Shown here: in pieces, positions 30,592-40,216 of the stretch
Layout of the letters: the number at the start of each line of letters is the position of its first letter
How positions within the stretch are numbered: position 1 is the stretch's first letter
From: Betaproteobacteria bacterium TMED82
Lineage (GTDB): Bacteria; Pseudomonadota; Gammaproteobacteria; Burkholderiales; Burkholderiaceae_A
Length of the DNA: 64,000 bases
NCBI GenBank assembly: GCA_002170395.1
Contig: NHEJ01000007.1
Location: forward strand, 43,955-107,954
Reading direction: 5' to 3'
Made by a program: the position numbers and the translations under genes
The notes under the pieces: model-generated
What the model saw: the letters and a program-made list of their open reading frames with translations, nothing else
The model's database searches: none
What the model was told of the DNA's origin: nothing

Positions 30592-33500
30592 ATGTCCGCA
30601 GAATTAATCCACCAGATGTATATTGCCTACTACCAGAGACCTGCTGATCCAGCGGGGTTACAATATTGGCAGGACCAGTTGACTGCAAATGGTGGTGGTG
30701 AGGCCGGCTGGAATGCAATCGCAGCCGCGTTTGCCAATGCCCCTGAGTCGCAGGCCTTGTTTGGCAGTCAAACACTTGCGCAGAAAATTTCAGCAATATA
30801 TTTAGCTGCTTTTGAGAGAGCAGCTGCAGATACTGAAGTTGCTTTTTGGGAAGCATCTGGATTTAACGACGCACAAATTGCTTTCGCGGTGGTTAATGGT
30901 GCGCAAAATGATGATTTAACTACGGTCAATAACAAAGTGGATTACGCTGAGGCTTTCGTTTCGACTTTGGATCCTGCTGGTACTGGTGTAGGTCCCTTTG
31001 CCTTCCAGTATACAGACGCCTCCCTTGGTAGAACCCTTTTAGATCCCATTACCTCAACTACTGACGTATCCACTGCAACAGTTGCAACGCAGGTGACAGC
31101 TACTCTACCTTCAATTGTAACGGTAAGTCTTACCTCGGGAGCTGACACAATTACCCCAACGACGAATGCAGCAGAGCAAATTACCGCCGCAATTGGTGGT
31201 GCTTCCCCAACCCTTGGGCGTGACGATTCTATAGATGGTGGAAGTGCTAGCGACTCGATTAATATTTCCATGGATGGAAATTTCTTACTTGGGTTTAGCA
31301 CAGGTTTCATGAAGGACGTTGAGACAGTTACACTCGGAGCCACTACTTCTTCTGTCACTCCAAAACAATTTAACTTTACTGGCACCTCCGGTGTTGAAAC
31401 TATAAATGTTGACGCATCTAACGCTGTAATTAATCTTTCTAATATTTCGGACACAGGTATAACCGTTAATTTGAGTGGTCAAGCTACTAACTCATTTGAT
31501 ATCGGTTATGCATCTGGCGTAATTAGTGGCGCTGGATCGTCAATGACATTAGGGTTAAGCGATGTTGGAACGACCGCTAGTAATGTTGCGGTTTTAATGG
31601 ATGGAATCACAGATTTAAATATCTTTACTTCAGGTGCTCCTGAGAATTTCGTTGATTTAGGTAATTCGGTTAATGATTTGAAAACATTGAGCCTAACCGG
31701 ATCTTCCGATCTATTTATTTCCGATATTCCTTCCACCTTATCTGGCGTTGAAGCTTCAAGTTTTGCCGGTGCATTAACGCTGACTGTGGATACAGATTCA
31801 AACAGTGTTCTTTTAGCATCTGGCCAAACCATAACTGGTGGTTCTGGTAACGATGCTTTCAGATTACTGGGATCGGGCATTGCTGCTGCAACTACTACAT
31901 CTGTTGAGGAGTTGTTTTTTGATGGTGAAGCGTCTGAAGCCATTGTTAGAGCAACGGGAATGGCCAATTTGTCTACACTGACTTTCTCTGGAACAACGAC
32001 TAATTCTGCAAATGCGCCTTCCATCACGGGTATTGCCGATCAGGCTTTGACTGTTAATGCCATTTTAGATGGTTCAACAACTCAGCATGTTATCAGGGGA
32101 ACTGGTGATCTAACTGTTAACCTCAACGCAGATCCAACCAATGTTGCATCTGCGACGAAGGATGATAACGATTTTACTTTCAAGGCTTCTGGTTCTGGGG
32201 CGGTAACTATTAATGTTGGGCAGTACGTCAGTGTGGCTGGAACACTTCAGGCTGATCAAGCTCAAGGTGCTGTGAATATTACTGTTGATAGTACTTCCGT
32301 CCTTGGTGGTGCAATAAAGGTGAGTGGTGCCGATACTGTTTCGATATCGGGCGGTGGCAACATTGAAACTAATTTATCTGCCGAAGGAGCTTCTACAATT
32401 AGTGTGGCTGGATCTTCAGGATCCCTTACGGTTGGATCCTCAGCAGCAACCACATTTTCTGTTGTTGCCAGTGGTGGAATGACGATTGCTCCGAAATTGT
32501 CTGGTGTTGAGACTGTTACCATAGAAACTGGTGATGGAGAGGTGGATCTTTCTGCCATGAATACCAACGGTTTGACAACACTAACTGCTGCAGGTTCTGG
32601 TTCTGGTGCCGCGGTTACACTTGGTATCCAGTCAGGCAGTGGTACTAACACAACTTATTCCTTCTCCGGAATGTCTGGTGGAGTTTCTGCGATAGCTATG
32701 CATGCGCAGTCCGGAAATATAACCATCGCGGCAGAAAATCTTGTGGGTGACATGAGTATCGACAAGATGAGTGGAGGTAATGTAACAATTGCAGGTGGAT
32801 CTGATGGAAACATAAGCTTAAGTGGTGTTCGAGTAATTTCAGCTTTCTCACTAGATAGTTCGGCATTCACCACAGGAAGCGGTAGTACGACCGTAACAGT
32901 TGTTTCTGCAGGCTCTACATCCTCAATCGTACTAGGGTCACAGGCCTCTGGTGCGTTGAACATCACAGATGGAACATTTGGAGGCAACTTAACGATTGAT
33001 GGATCGAATTTTGGTGGAACACTGGAGCTCGAAAGAGTAAGCGCCTCCGGCACATTATCTGTTTCTTTAGGTGCTGCTGGTGACTTAAGTGCTCATTCGA
33101 TAGATTCCATCGGAAATATGACCATTGATGGCGCTAATGCTTCGACTGGGGCAATAACCATTACTAATCATTCAGCTGAAGGAAACATGACTATCTCTAT
33201 GGGTTCTGGAAGCGGGTCACTATCTATGGTTTCTAGTTATGTTGGAGGTAACTTTACTTTAGATGCCTCAAAGTTCAATGGAACTCTAGATATGGCTGGT
33301 ATTTCCACCTCAGGCACAACAGTTGTTTCTGTTGGTGCTCAGGGTGACTACAGCGCTGAAGCAATAAATTCACAAGGAGCCTTTACTTTAGACGGCTCTT
33401 TAGCCACCACAGGAAGAATAACTGTAAGTAATATTTCCTCCAATGGCGCAATTACTGTATCGATGGGTTCTGGTACGGGAGCCCTATCACTTGGTGGTGC

Positions 33501-36036
33501 AAGCAATGTTGTACACACTAGTGCCAATTTAACACTTGATGCTTCTAAATTTGACGGTACCGTCGATACCTTCGCAATGTCGGCTTCCGGTGCTATGACA
33601 ATCTCAATCGGTGCAGCTGGTGACTTTAGCGCCACGAACCTACACACAGTTGGTAATTTCACTCTTGATGGAACAGTAGCAGCAACAGGTAGTGTTACCA
33701 TGGCAGACCTTTCTGCTGCTGGCGCACTAGCATTATCAATGGGTAGTGGATCTGGTGCACTAGCAGTAACTAATATATTTAGTAATTCAGTCACCATTGA
33801 TAGTTCTAAGTTCGAGGGTACTGTAGACGCAACTGTTATTTCTGCCTCTGGAGCGGTTGTAGTCTCCATCGGTGGAGATAAGGGTGACTTTAGTGCTCAG
33901 GTGATTGACACGTCAGGTGCCGTAACCTTTGATTCAACAAATGCCTCTAGTGGCCAGGTGACATTATCGGGAGTGTCCGCTGGAGGAGCTGTAACAATTT
34001 CCCTAGGAAGCGGATCAGGAGCATTTGCGATAGCCAATGGCGGAGTAGCTTCCTCTATCAGCACACTTTCTACATTTACTTTAGATTCTACGAAGTTTGG
34101 TGGAACGGTTGATGCGCAGACTGTTTCAGCGGTCGGCGCAATATCAGTAGTGCTGGGCGGCAACGGAGACTTTAGTGCTGGTGCGTTAATCTCCAATGGA
34201 GCAATAACGGTCGATGCAAACGCTGCGGCTAGTGGAGTCATCACGCTTACGCAGTTGTCCGCAGGCGGGGCGACACTTATCGACATGGGAGGTGGTAGCG
34301 GAAGCGTTACGGTTACTGATGCTGAGGCTGACGGTAGCTTTACGCTAGATGGTACTGGATACCTCGGTAATATTGTCGTAGATGGCTTATCTGCATCGGG
34401 TGCCACGTCCATTACAATGGGAAGCGGAAATACAACCATTTCCGCATTTAACTCCGATGGTACTCTTACAATTACTGACGTAGGTACCAGCGGAACATTG
34501 ACTATGACTGGTGGTAACCACTCCGTTAGTGGTGCTACTTCGATAACATTAGGGGCCGGGTCTGGTGCATTTACTTTATCTTCGATAAATGTAAATTCAA
34601 CCTTTACGCTTGATGCTTCGTTGAGTACTGAAGATACTACCCCATTCTCTGCTCAGATTATTTCGGCTTCAGGGATAAGTATCACACTTGGTGCTAATAC
34701 GAATATGGGATTATCAGCAGCGGAGTCTTCGGCTGCCTTGAGTATCGTTACCGGATCTGGAAGCAGTGACTTTACCTCAACAACCCTTATCTCTGCCGCA
34801 ACTACACTTACAATTGGGGCTGGTGCATCAGGGTTAATAGCCACGAGTGCGGTTGCTTCTGCGGGCGCGTTTACACTTAACGCTACTGGAGTTACAACCA
34901 AGCAAATCAGCTTACATACCATTGACAATGCTGGAAGTGGGGGAATTACGCTGAATTATGGTTCTGTCGGAAACTTCTCAGCTTCCTCAGTGGTAACAGT
35001 TTCAGGCTTTACCATGAATGGTAACTCCATGACATCTGCGGAGATATTGATAAACGCTGATTTATCTGCCTTAGGTGCCGTTAACCTAAATCTTGGTCAG
35101 GCGTCGGGTACCGTTAAAGTTTCCGTTCTAGGAGCGCATGGTGGTTTAACAATTAGTGGTGCAAATGCTACCGCGGGTATAGATATTGAGATTCTTAGTG
35201 CAAGCGGCGCGACTTCCATAACATTGGGAGCAACCACGGCGGCAGCTGATGCCTTCAATGTATCTACCACAGATGTAAATTCTACCTTTAGCCTCGATGC
35301 ATCAAATTACAGAGAAATCATTAACTTTGATGGCCTTTCGGCTAGTGGAATAACTATAACTGCTGGTGATCTTACTGACGCTCTAGTGGCTAGCTCTATT
35401 GTTGATAATTCAATCTTTACTCTGAATGGCGGTGATGGGGCTAACTTTAGCGCTACCATTACTGAGCTTGACCTGAAGGCTTCTGGTTGGTCTATAGCAA
35501 TGGCTCCATTAGGTAACGGCCTTCAGTTAGAGGACTTCGTGTGGGTTGGTAGTGGTACCATAACGATGACAAACTCCAGCGATACTATCAGTGCTAGTTC
35601 CACCTCTGCCTCTGGTTATACCCAGACGGTAGACTTTGACCTAGGTGAGGATAGTTCTGCGGACAATATTCGGTATACTGCTGGTCAAGGTAAGGATTAC
35701 TTAATCATAAGAGAGTTTGATACGGCCTCTGATGTTTTAAGACTTCAAACTGCCCTAACAACGGGTGCTGCATACAACTCAACAGCTGTTGGAATTGCAA
35801 CAGCCGCTGATTTGATTGGTGGCGTTCTCGGGCTATCTCTAAGCTCTAGTAACATTGCTAGTGCTGACGGGGCGACTGCTACTCAGTTCTCTGCGATGTA
35901 CACTTATAACGGAGATACTTACTACCTTGGAGCAATGGACGGTGATGCTACGTTCGAGGATGGTGAAGTGATCGTTAGGTTTGTCGGAACAACTACCGTT
36001 GGACAAAATGCTAATGACATTGACGAAGGTGCATAA
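30592..36036 (+). CDS. Giant Ser/Thr/Gly-rich repetitive secreted protein; putative S-layer protein/adhesin exported by type I secretion
   Basis: 1814 aa; DUF4214-like N-terminus (MYIAYYQRPADPAGLQYWQDQL); ~88-aa beta-rich repeats; no Cys seen; no Sec signal peptide; followed by T1SS genes. Confidence 0.8.
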   Translation: MSAELIHQMYIAYYQRPADPAGLQYWQDQLTANGGGEAGWNAIAAAFANAPESQALFGSQTLAQKISAIYLAAFERAAADTEVAFWEASGFNDAQIAFAVVNGAQNDDLTTVNNKVDYAEAFVSTLDPAGTGVGPFAFQYTDASLGRTLLDPITSTTDVSTATVATQVTATLPSIVTVSLTSGADTITPTTNAAEQITAAIGGASPTLGRDDSIDGGSASDSINISMDGNFLLGFSTGFMKDVETVTLGATTSSVTPKQFNFTGTSGVETINVDASNAVINLSNISDTGITVNLSGQATNSFDIGYASGVISGAGSSMTLGLSDVGTTASNVAVLMDGITDLNIFTSGAPENFVDLGNSVNDLKTLSLTGSSDLFISDIPSTLSGVEASSFAGALTLTVDTDSNSVLLASGQTITGGSGNDAFRLLGSGIAAATTTSVEELFFDGEASEAIVRATGMANLSTLTFSGTTTNSANAPSITGIADQALTVNAILDGSTTQHVIRGTGDLTVNLNADPTNVASATKDDNDFTFKASGSGAVTINVGQYVSVAGTLQADQAQGAVNITVDSTSVLGGAIKVSGADTVSISGGGNIETNLSAEGASTISVAGSSGSLTVGSSAATTFSVVASGGMTIAPKLSGVETVTIETGDGEVDLSAMNTNGLTTLTAAGSGSGAAVTLGIQSGSGTNTTYSFSGMSGGVSAIAMHAQSGNITIAAENLVGDMSIDKMSGGNVTIAGGSDGNISLSGVRVISAFSLDSSAFTTGSGSTTVTVVSAGSTSSIVLGSQASGALNITDGTFGGNLTIDGSNFGGTLELERVSASGTLSVSLGAAGDLSAHSIDSIGNMTIDGANASTGAITITNHSAEGNMTISMGSGSGSLSMVSSYVGGNFTLDASKFNGTLDMAGISTSGTTVVSVGAQGDYSAEAINSQGAFTLDGSLATTGRITVSNISSNGAITVSMGSGTGALSLGGASNVVHTSANLTLDASKFDGTVDTFAMSASGAMTISIGAAGDFSATNLHTVGNFTLDGTVAATGSVTMADLSAAGALALSMGSGSGALAVTNIFSNSVTIDSSKFEGTVDATVISASGAVVVSIGGDKGDFSAQVIDTSGAVTFDSTNASSGQVTLSGVSAGGAVTISLGSGSGAFAIANGGVASSISTLSTFTLDSTKFGGTVDAQTVSAVGAISVVLGGNGDFSAGALISNGAITVDANAAASGVITLTQLSAGGATLIDMGGGSGSVTVTDAEADGSFTLDGTGYLGNIVVDGLSASGATSITMGSGNTTISAFNSDGTLTITDVGTSGTLTMTGGNHSVSGATSITLGAGSGAFTLSSINVNSTFTLDASLSTEDTTPFSAQIISASGISITLGANTNMGLSAAESSAALSIVTGSGSSDFTSTTLISAATTLTIGAGASGLIATSAVASAGAFTLNATGVTTKQISLHTIDNAGSGGITLNYGSVGNFSASSVVTVSGFTMNGNSMTSAEILINADLSALGAVNLNLGQASGTVKVSVLGAHGGLTISGANATAGIDIEILSASGATSITLGATTAAADAFNVSTTDVNSTFSLDASNYREIINFDGLSASGITITAGDLTDALVASSIVDNSIFTLNGGDGANFSATITELDLKASGWSIAMAPLGNGLQLEDFVWVGSGTITMTNSSDTISASSTSASGYTQTVDFDLGEDSSADNIRYTAGQGKDYLIIREFDTASDVLRLQTALTTGAAYNSTAVGIATAADLIGGVLGLSLSSSNIASADGATATQFSAMYTYNGDTYYLGAMDGDATFEDGEVIVRFVGTTTVGQNANDIDEGA
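32986..34599 (+). repeat. Tandem in-frame repeats of ~264 nt (88 aa) encoding (N/T)FTLDxSKFxGTVD..SASGAxxxSxGAxGDFSA..GAITxD..SAxGAxxISMGSGSGA
   Basis: Unit starts 32986, 33250, 33526, 33787, 34072, 34336, next at 34600; lengths 264, 276, 261, 285, 264, 264 nt; each made of two ~44-aa half-repeats. Confidence 0.85.
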
Positions 36037-36057
36037 AAAGTAGTTAAGCAACCTTAG

Positions 36058-36088
36058 AAAAAGGGGGGCAATATTTGCCCCCCTTTTT
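36058..36088 (+). terminator. Strong intrinsic terminator after the giant repeat protein gene
   Basis: AAAAAGGGGGGCAA-TAT-TTGCCCCCCTTTTT, perfect 14-bp stem, U-tract, 22 nt after the stop. Confidence 0.92.
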
Positions 36089-36090
36089 CA

Positions 36091-36104
36091 TTCCCTTGAG
36101 GGAA
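36091..36104 (+). promoter_or_regulatory. Second small hairpin TTCCC-TTGA-GGGAA between terminator and next gene
   Basis: Seen directly; function unknown. Confidence 0.35.
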
Positions 36105-36145
36105 AATTTGGTCCTTCATGTTTTTAAAAGGAGTCTTTCTTAAAA

Positions 36146-37885
36146 ATGGTGCAGAAGGGTTCGGCTAATAGGCCAAAAGCAAGAAAAAAAACTACTTCGA
36201 AAGGAGCTGGGCGTTCAAAAAGCAAGAAGGTGATAAGCCGTACGCCAAACATCAAGAACGAAGGAGTAGCAAAAGAAGTCAAACTAAAAGACTACCTAAA
36301 AGAGTTTGATGCAGTTATAGAGAGAAAGGATTGGAATACCGCTGAGGAAATGCTTGAGACCCTCAGAGGCGTAAAGAAATGGCAGCATCTGAATCTTAGA
36401 TCGGTACTTGAGTTTAAGAGAGGAAATCCTCCACTAGCTGAGGACTTGATGCGCCAAGCGCTAAGAGAGCCAGACGTTTCGGTTGTGATTAACAGGAATC
36501 TAGCTGGACTTCTAGTTAATCAGGGTCGAATGGCGGAGGCGATTCATTTTGCTAAAATCGCGTATGAAGCAAATAAGGAAGATCTAAAGGGGATTCAACT
36601 ATATATGAATTGTTTGCTAGATCTTGGCAAAGCTGAGGAGGTGCTTAAAATAGGGCCAGAGGTACTCAAGCTCTATCCAGAAGATAAAATTTTATGTGTT
36701 AGCCAAGCGTCAGCTCTACGAAGCGCAATGAAAAACGACGAAGCTGCAGTTGAAATCGAGAAACTTTTAGAAAAATTTCCTGATGAGCCAGTCGTTCATA
36801 GGCTAAAGGCCGATCTTCTTGGGGATACAAATTCTACTGCTGCGGTTCCTTACTATGATCGTGCAATTCAGCTTTCAATAGAAAAAAGAGGAGAACCCGA
36901 CCCAGCTGTTCAATGGAATATGAGTTTACACCTATTGAGAATAAGACGCCTTGAAGAAGGATGGGAGTGCTGGGAGCAAGGATTTCACCCTATAGTTGGA
37001 ACCATGGGACGAAATCTACCACCTAGAATAAAGAATCTAACTAGAGCGGATGATGGCAGGGAAATTGACCAAGACGCATGGACTTTGGTGGTCTGTGAAC
37101 AAGGAATAGGTGATCAAGTGCTCTTTATGAATGTAATGCGTGAAGCAATACAAGAATTTAAGAAGATATTGTTGATCACAGAACCAAGATTCAGTCCGAT
37201 TTTACGGCGAAGTTTTCCAGAAATGGAAGTAGGTTACAATGGCTTGACCTTTGATTGGGAAAAAACTAAAACCCTTAAAAAAAATGGCTATATCCCGCTA
37301 GGCAGTTTGCCCCGAAGATATAGGAAAACCGTGGCTGATTATGATAAGAACAAGGCACCGTTCTTGATTGCAAATAAATCAAAATTTGAACTTTACAGAA
37401 GCGAACTAAAAAAACATGCCGCCGGTAGACCTATAATAGGCATTTCATGGAAGGGTGGCTATTGGGCTATCCAAAGGAAGACAAAAGCTCTTCAAATTCA
37501 AAATTGGGAGCCAATTTTTAATAAAAAGGCACTATACGTAAACCTCCAATATGGAGACATATCAGAGGAGCTTAAATATCTAGAAAGTCAGGGACACAAA
37601 TTAGTTGTTTATCAAAAACTAGATTTTAAGGAGCATCTAGATGATTGGTTAGCAATTGCAGCAGCGTGCGATGGAATCATTTCTGTATCAACAGCGTTAG
37701 TGCATTTTGCTGGCGCTATAGGTCAAAAAGTGGCGATTGTGATGCCAGAACCTTCTGGGCCTTGGCATTTAGGAATTGAAGATAAAGAGTCTATGATCTA
37801 TAAAAACGTTAAAATCTACAGGAGAGAAAGAGAGGAATCCCTTGAAAGCCTTATTAAGAGAGTTGCGAATATAATAGTCACATGA
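36146..37885 (+). CDS. TPR-repeat protein with C-terminal glycosyltransferase (GT9/GT41-type fold) domain
   Basis: Helical TPR-like repeats then IIGISWKGGYW..ISVSTALVHFAGAIGQKVAIVMPEPSGPWHLG; RBS AAAAGGAG upstream. Confidence 0.75.
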   Translation: MVQKGSANRPKARKKTTSKGAGRSKSKKVISRTPNIKNEGVAKEVKLKDYLKEFDAVIERKDWNTAEEMLETLRGVKKWQHLNLRSVLEFKRGNPPLAEDLMRQALREPDVSVVINRNLAGLLVNQGRMAEAIHFAKIAYEANKEDLKGIQLYMNCLLDLGKAEEVLKIGPEVLKLYPEDKILCVSQASALRSAMKNDEAAVEIEKLLEKFPDEPVVHRLKADLLGDTNSTAAVPYYDRAIQLSIEKRGEPDPAVQWNMSLHLLRIRRLEEGWECWEQGFHPIVGTMGRNLPPRIKNLTRADDGREIDQDAWTLVVCEQGIGDQVLFMNVMREAIQEFKKILLITEPRFSPILRRSFPEMEVGYNGLTFDWEKTKTLKKNGYIPLGSLPRRYRKTVADYDKNKAPFLIANKSKFELYRSELKKHAAGRPIIGISWKGGYWAIQRKTKALQIQNWEPIFNKKALYVNLQYGDISEELKYLESQGHKLVVYQKLDFKEHLDDWLAIAAACDGIISVSTALVHFAGAIGQKVAIVMPEPSGPWHLGIEDKESMIYKNVKIYRREREESLESLIKRVANIIVT

Positions 37886-38469
37886 AATATAAAGATAAAC
37901 ATATTGAGGTTACGTCTGAGTTAATACCAATCTTTGATATCAATAGACCTACACCGGCGCTCATAAAATTATTTAATACCGAACAAAATACACTAGCCGC
38001 CCAAGCAACTGGTATTGTTATCAGAGCTACCGCAATTGTGCATGAATTGAGTCATAAAGTAAGCATAGGCATTCTAGATACAACCTTTCATTGTGTCATG
38101 CCGATTGTGATCTACAGTCGTCAAGTTGATTTCGATGATACCTTTTATTCTGTTTCAAATAAACTTGTAATAAGAGATTGTCAAATAGCTAGAGATTTAT
38201 TGGTCTCTGTTCAGCCAAGATTCTTTGATAATTCTAACCAGCTAGTTGAGGCAATATTTAAGGCTGAGGACTTTACATATCTTATTTTCAATATCGAAGA
38301 CGATAAATCCATCAGAACAGCTGTCGACCTACTCTCTCGTTCTCGCGGAGTGATTTCAATTCATAATCCAAATCATAAGAATACAACACAATTAATGAAA
38401 TACTGTATTGATAAAAATGTTCATCTCATTGAGCATATCGACGGTTCAACCGACGTATACCGTTTTTAA
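37882..38469 (+). CDS. Uncharacterised protein, 195 aa, in T1SS operon
   Basis: 4-bp overlap with upstream gene, 2 bp from the ABC transporter gene; no family recognised. Confidence 0.7.
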   Translation: MKYKDKHIEVTSELIPIFDINRPTPALIKLFNTEQNTLAAQATGIVIRATAIVHELSHKVSIGILDTTFHCVMPIVIYSRQVDFDDTFYSVSNKLVIRDCQIARDLLVSVQPRFFDNSNQLVEAIFKAEDFTYLIFNIEDDKSIRTAVDLLSRSRGVISIHNPNHKNTTQLMKYCIDKNVHLIEHIDGSTDVYRF

Positions 38470-38471
38470 CC

Positions 38472-40190
38472 ATGATTCAAAAAGCCGAAGATAAAGCAAA
38501 AGATTCGTCAATTGTTGCTAAGCTGAGAAAGGAACATCAGCCATATTTCCGTAATGCCTTATTTCTATCAGTTTTTGTAGCAGCTTTACCTGTTGCACCC
38601 ATTGCCTTTATGCGTTTAACTTTCGGTCCAGTTTTATACAGCGATAGCGTGGCATATTTACTTTGGCTGCTACTAATACTAATTGCTGCACTTACTCTTG
38701 CTGCAGCCCTAGAATGGGTGCGGGATAGAATTATTATGGCTGGGTCAATTTCGTTTGTTTCAAAGTTGGAAAAAATAGTTTTCTCAACCGTATTTGAGGA
38801 TAGTTCCAGAGAATGGACAAAAGGCGCAACAATAATAAATGATCTTCGAACAATAAGAACATTTTTAGCAAGTCAGGTAGCAGGGGCAATATTGGATGCC
38901 CCTTTCGCAATATTTTGGCTATTGGTAATCTTTTTTATCCACCCATTCATGGGACTTTTGTCGATTTTTGGTGCTGTAATGGCTTTGATAGTTGGAGTAA
39001 TAGTAGAAAAGAAAGTGGAACCAGAGATGGAGAAGGCTGGTGAGCACCAATCCACCTCAAGATCAGAATTGACCTCGTATTTTCAAAATCTCAATGCCTC
39101 CCTAGCTATGGGAACTTTGCCCAATCTTTACGATAGGTGGAATAAATCTCAGAGTAGTTTTCTTCTATCCCAGGCTACAGCTTCCGCCCAACAGTCTTTT
39201 GGTGGTGCGCTGACTAGAGTGATCATGCTCGTTCAAGGGTCAATGCTACTTGGATTAGGAACCCTATTAATGCTTTTAGAAATAATGCCAATTGGTATGG
39301 CAGGTAACTTGATAATTGCAAAATTTATTGGGGCCCTCGCCATGAGACCAATGATGACTGCTGTGATGTCCTGGAAAAATATTGTTGCTGCAAGACAAGC
39401 ATATGAGAATGTCGATATTTTCCTGCAAGAAAATCCAGCTGTAAAAAAGCAAATGAAGTTACCCAAACCTAAGGGAGTAATACAAATTACGAATGCCTCT
39501 GTATATGCTGACGATTCTGATAAGAAAATTCTCGATCAGATAAGCCTTCAAGCTAATCCTGGATCTGTAACCATCGTTCTTGGTGAGTCTGGAGCTGGAA
39601 AAACAACTCTCGCTAAACTTCTGGTTGGTTTTAGGGAGCCTAGTGCTGGATCGGTGCGACTAGACGGTGTGTCGGTGTTTAATTGGGATAAAGCTGAACT
39701 TGGACCACATTTAGGATACTTACCCCAAAATATTGAATTGTTTGGCGGCACAATGGTAGAAAACATTTGCCGATTTGAAAAACCAGACCAAGAAAAACTA
39801 AAAACCGCCTGCAAGAGAGCTGGACTTAACTATATTTATGAAGATTATTTAAATAATACCGAGCACTCGATAGATCCAGATTCTATGACGGTTTCCGGAG
39901 GCATGAGACAAAAATTAGGTATTGCTAGAGCATTCTATGGTGATCCTAAATTATTAGTTTTGGATGAGCCAACAAGTAGTCTTGACAGCGAATCAGAAGA
40001 TAACTTCATAGCAGCAATAATGGAATTTCAAAAAACTAATGCAACTATTTTTATAATGACACACAATAAAAAGATTCTAAAAGCGGCTGATCATATACTT
40101 GTTTTATTTAAGGGACGACAAAAAATATTTGATACCAAGACGAACATCGCAAAGAAAATGCGGATGTCTCAGTTGGAAGAAACGAATTAG
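38472..40190 (+). CDS. Type I secretion ABC transporter/permease ATPase, PrtD-like (first copy)
   Basis: TM region, GESGAGKTTLAKLL, VSGGMRQKLGIARAFYGDPKLLVLDEPTSSLD, IFIMTHNKK. Confidence 0.9.
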   Translation: MIQKAEDKAKDSSIVAKLRKEHQPYFRNALFLSVFVAALPVAPIAFMRLTFGPVLYSDSVAYLLWLLLILIAALTLAAALEWVRDRIIMAGSISFVSKLEKIVFSTVFEDSSREWTKGATIINDLRTIRTFLASQVAGAILDAPFAIFWLLVIFFIHPFMGLLSIFGAVMALIVGVIVEKKVEPEMEKAGEHQSTSRSELTSYFQNLNASLAMGTLPNLYDRWNKSQSSFLLSQATASAQQSFGGALTRVIMLVQGSMLLGLGTLLMLLEIMPIGMAGNLIIAKFIGALAMRPMMTAVMSWKNIVAARQAYENVDIFLQENPAVKKQMKLPKPKGVIQITNASVYADDSDKKILDQISLQANPGSVTIVLGESGAGKTTLAKLLVGFREPSAGSVRLDGVSVFNWDKAELGPHLGYLPQNIELFGGTMVENICRFEKPDQEKLKTACKRAGLNYIYEDYLNNTEHSIDPDSMTVSGGMRQKLGIARAFYGDPKLLVLDEPTSSLDSESEDNFIAAIMEFQKTNATIFIMTHNKKILKAADHILVLFKGRQKIFDTKTNIAKKMRMSQLEETN

Positions 40191-40216
40191 TACGTTGAAC
40201 AAAATATAGTTAAAAA

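Noticed and set aside
31838-31860. RTX calcium-binding array
   Set aside because: Only one GGSGNDAF-like nonamer seen; no tandem GGxGxDxUx units, so the protein was not called an RTX toxin
32986-34599. CRISPR array or satellite DNA
   Set aside because: Repeats are in-frame protein-coding, ~264 nt, degenerate at DNA level, no short identical repeats with spacers
30942-34928. Minus-strand ORFs of 129-180 aa within the giant repeat protein gene as real genes
   Set aside because: Low-complexity translations, no start-context or family motifs, explained by repeated codon composition on the plus strand
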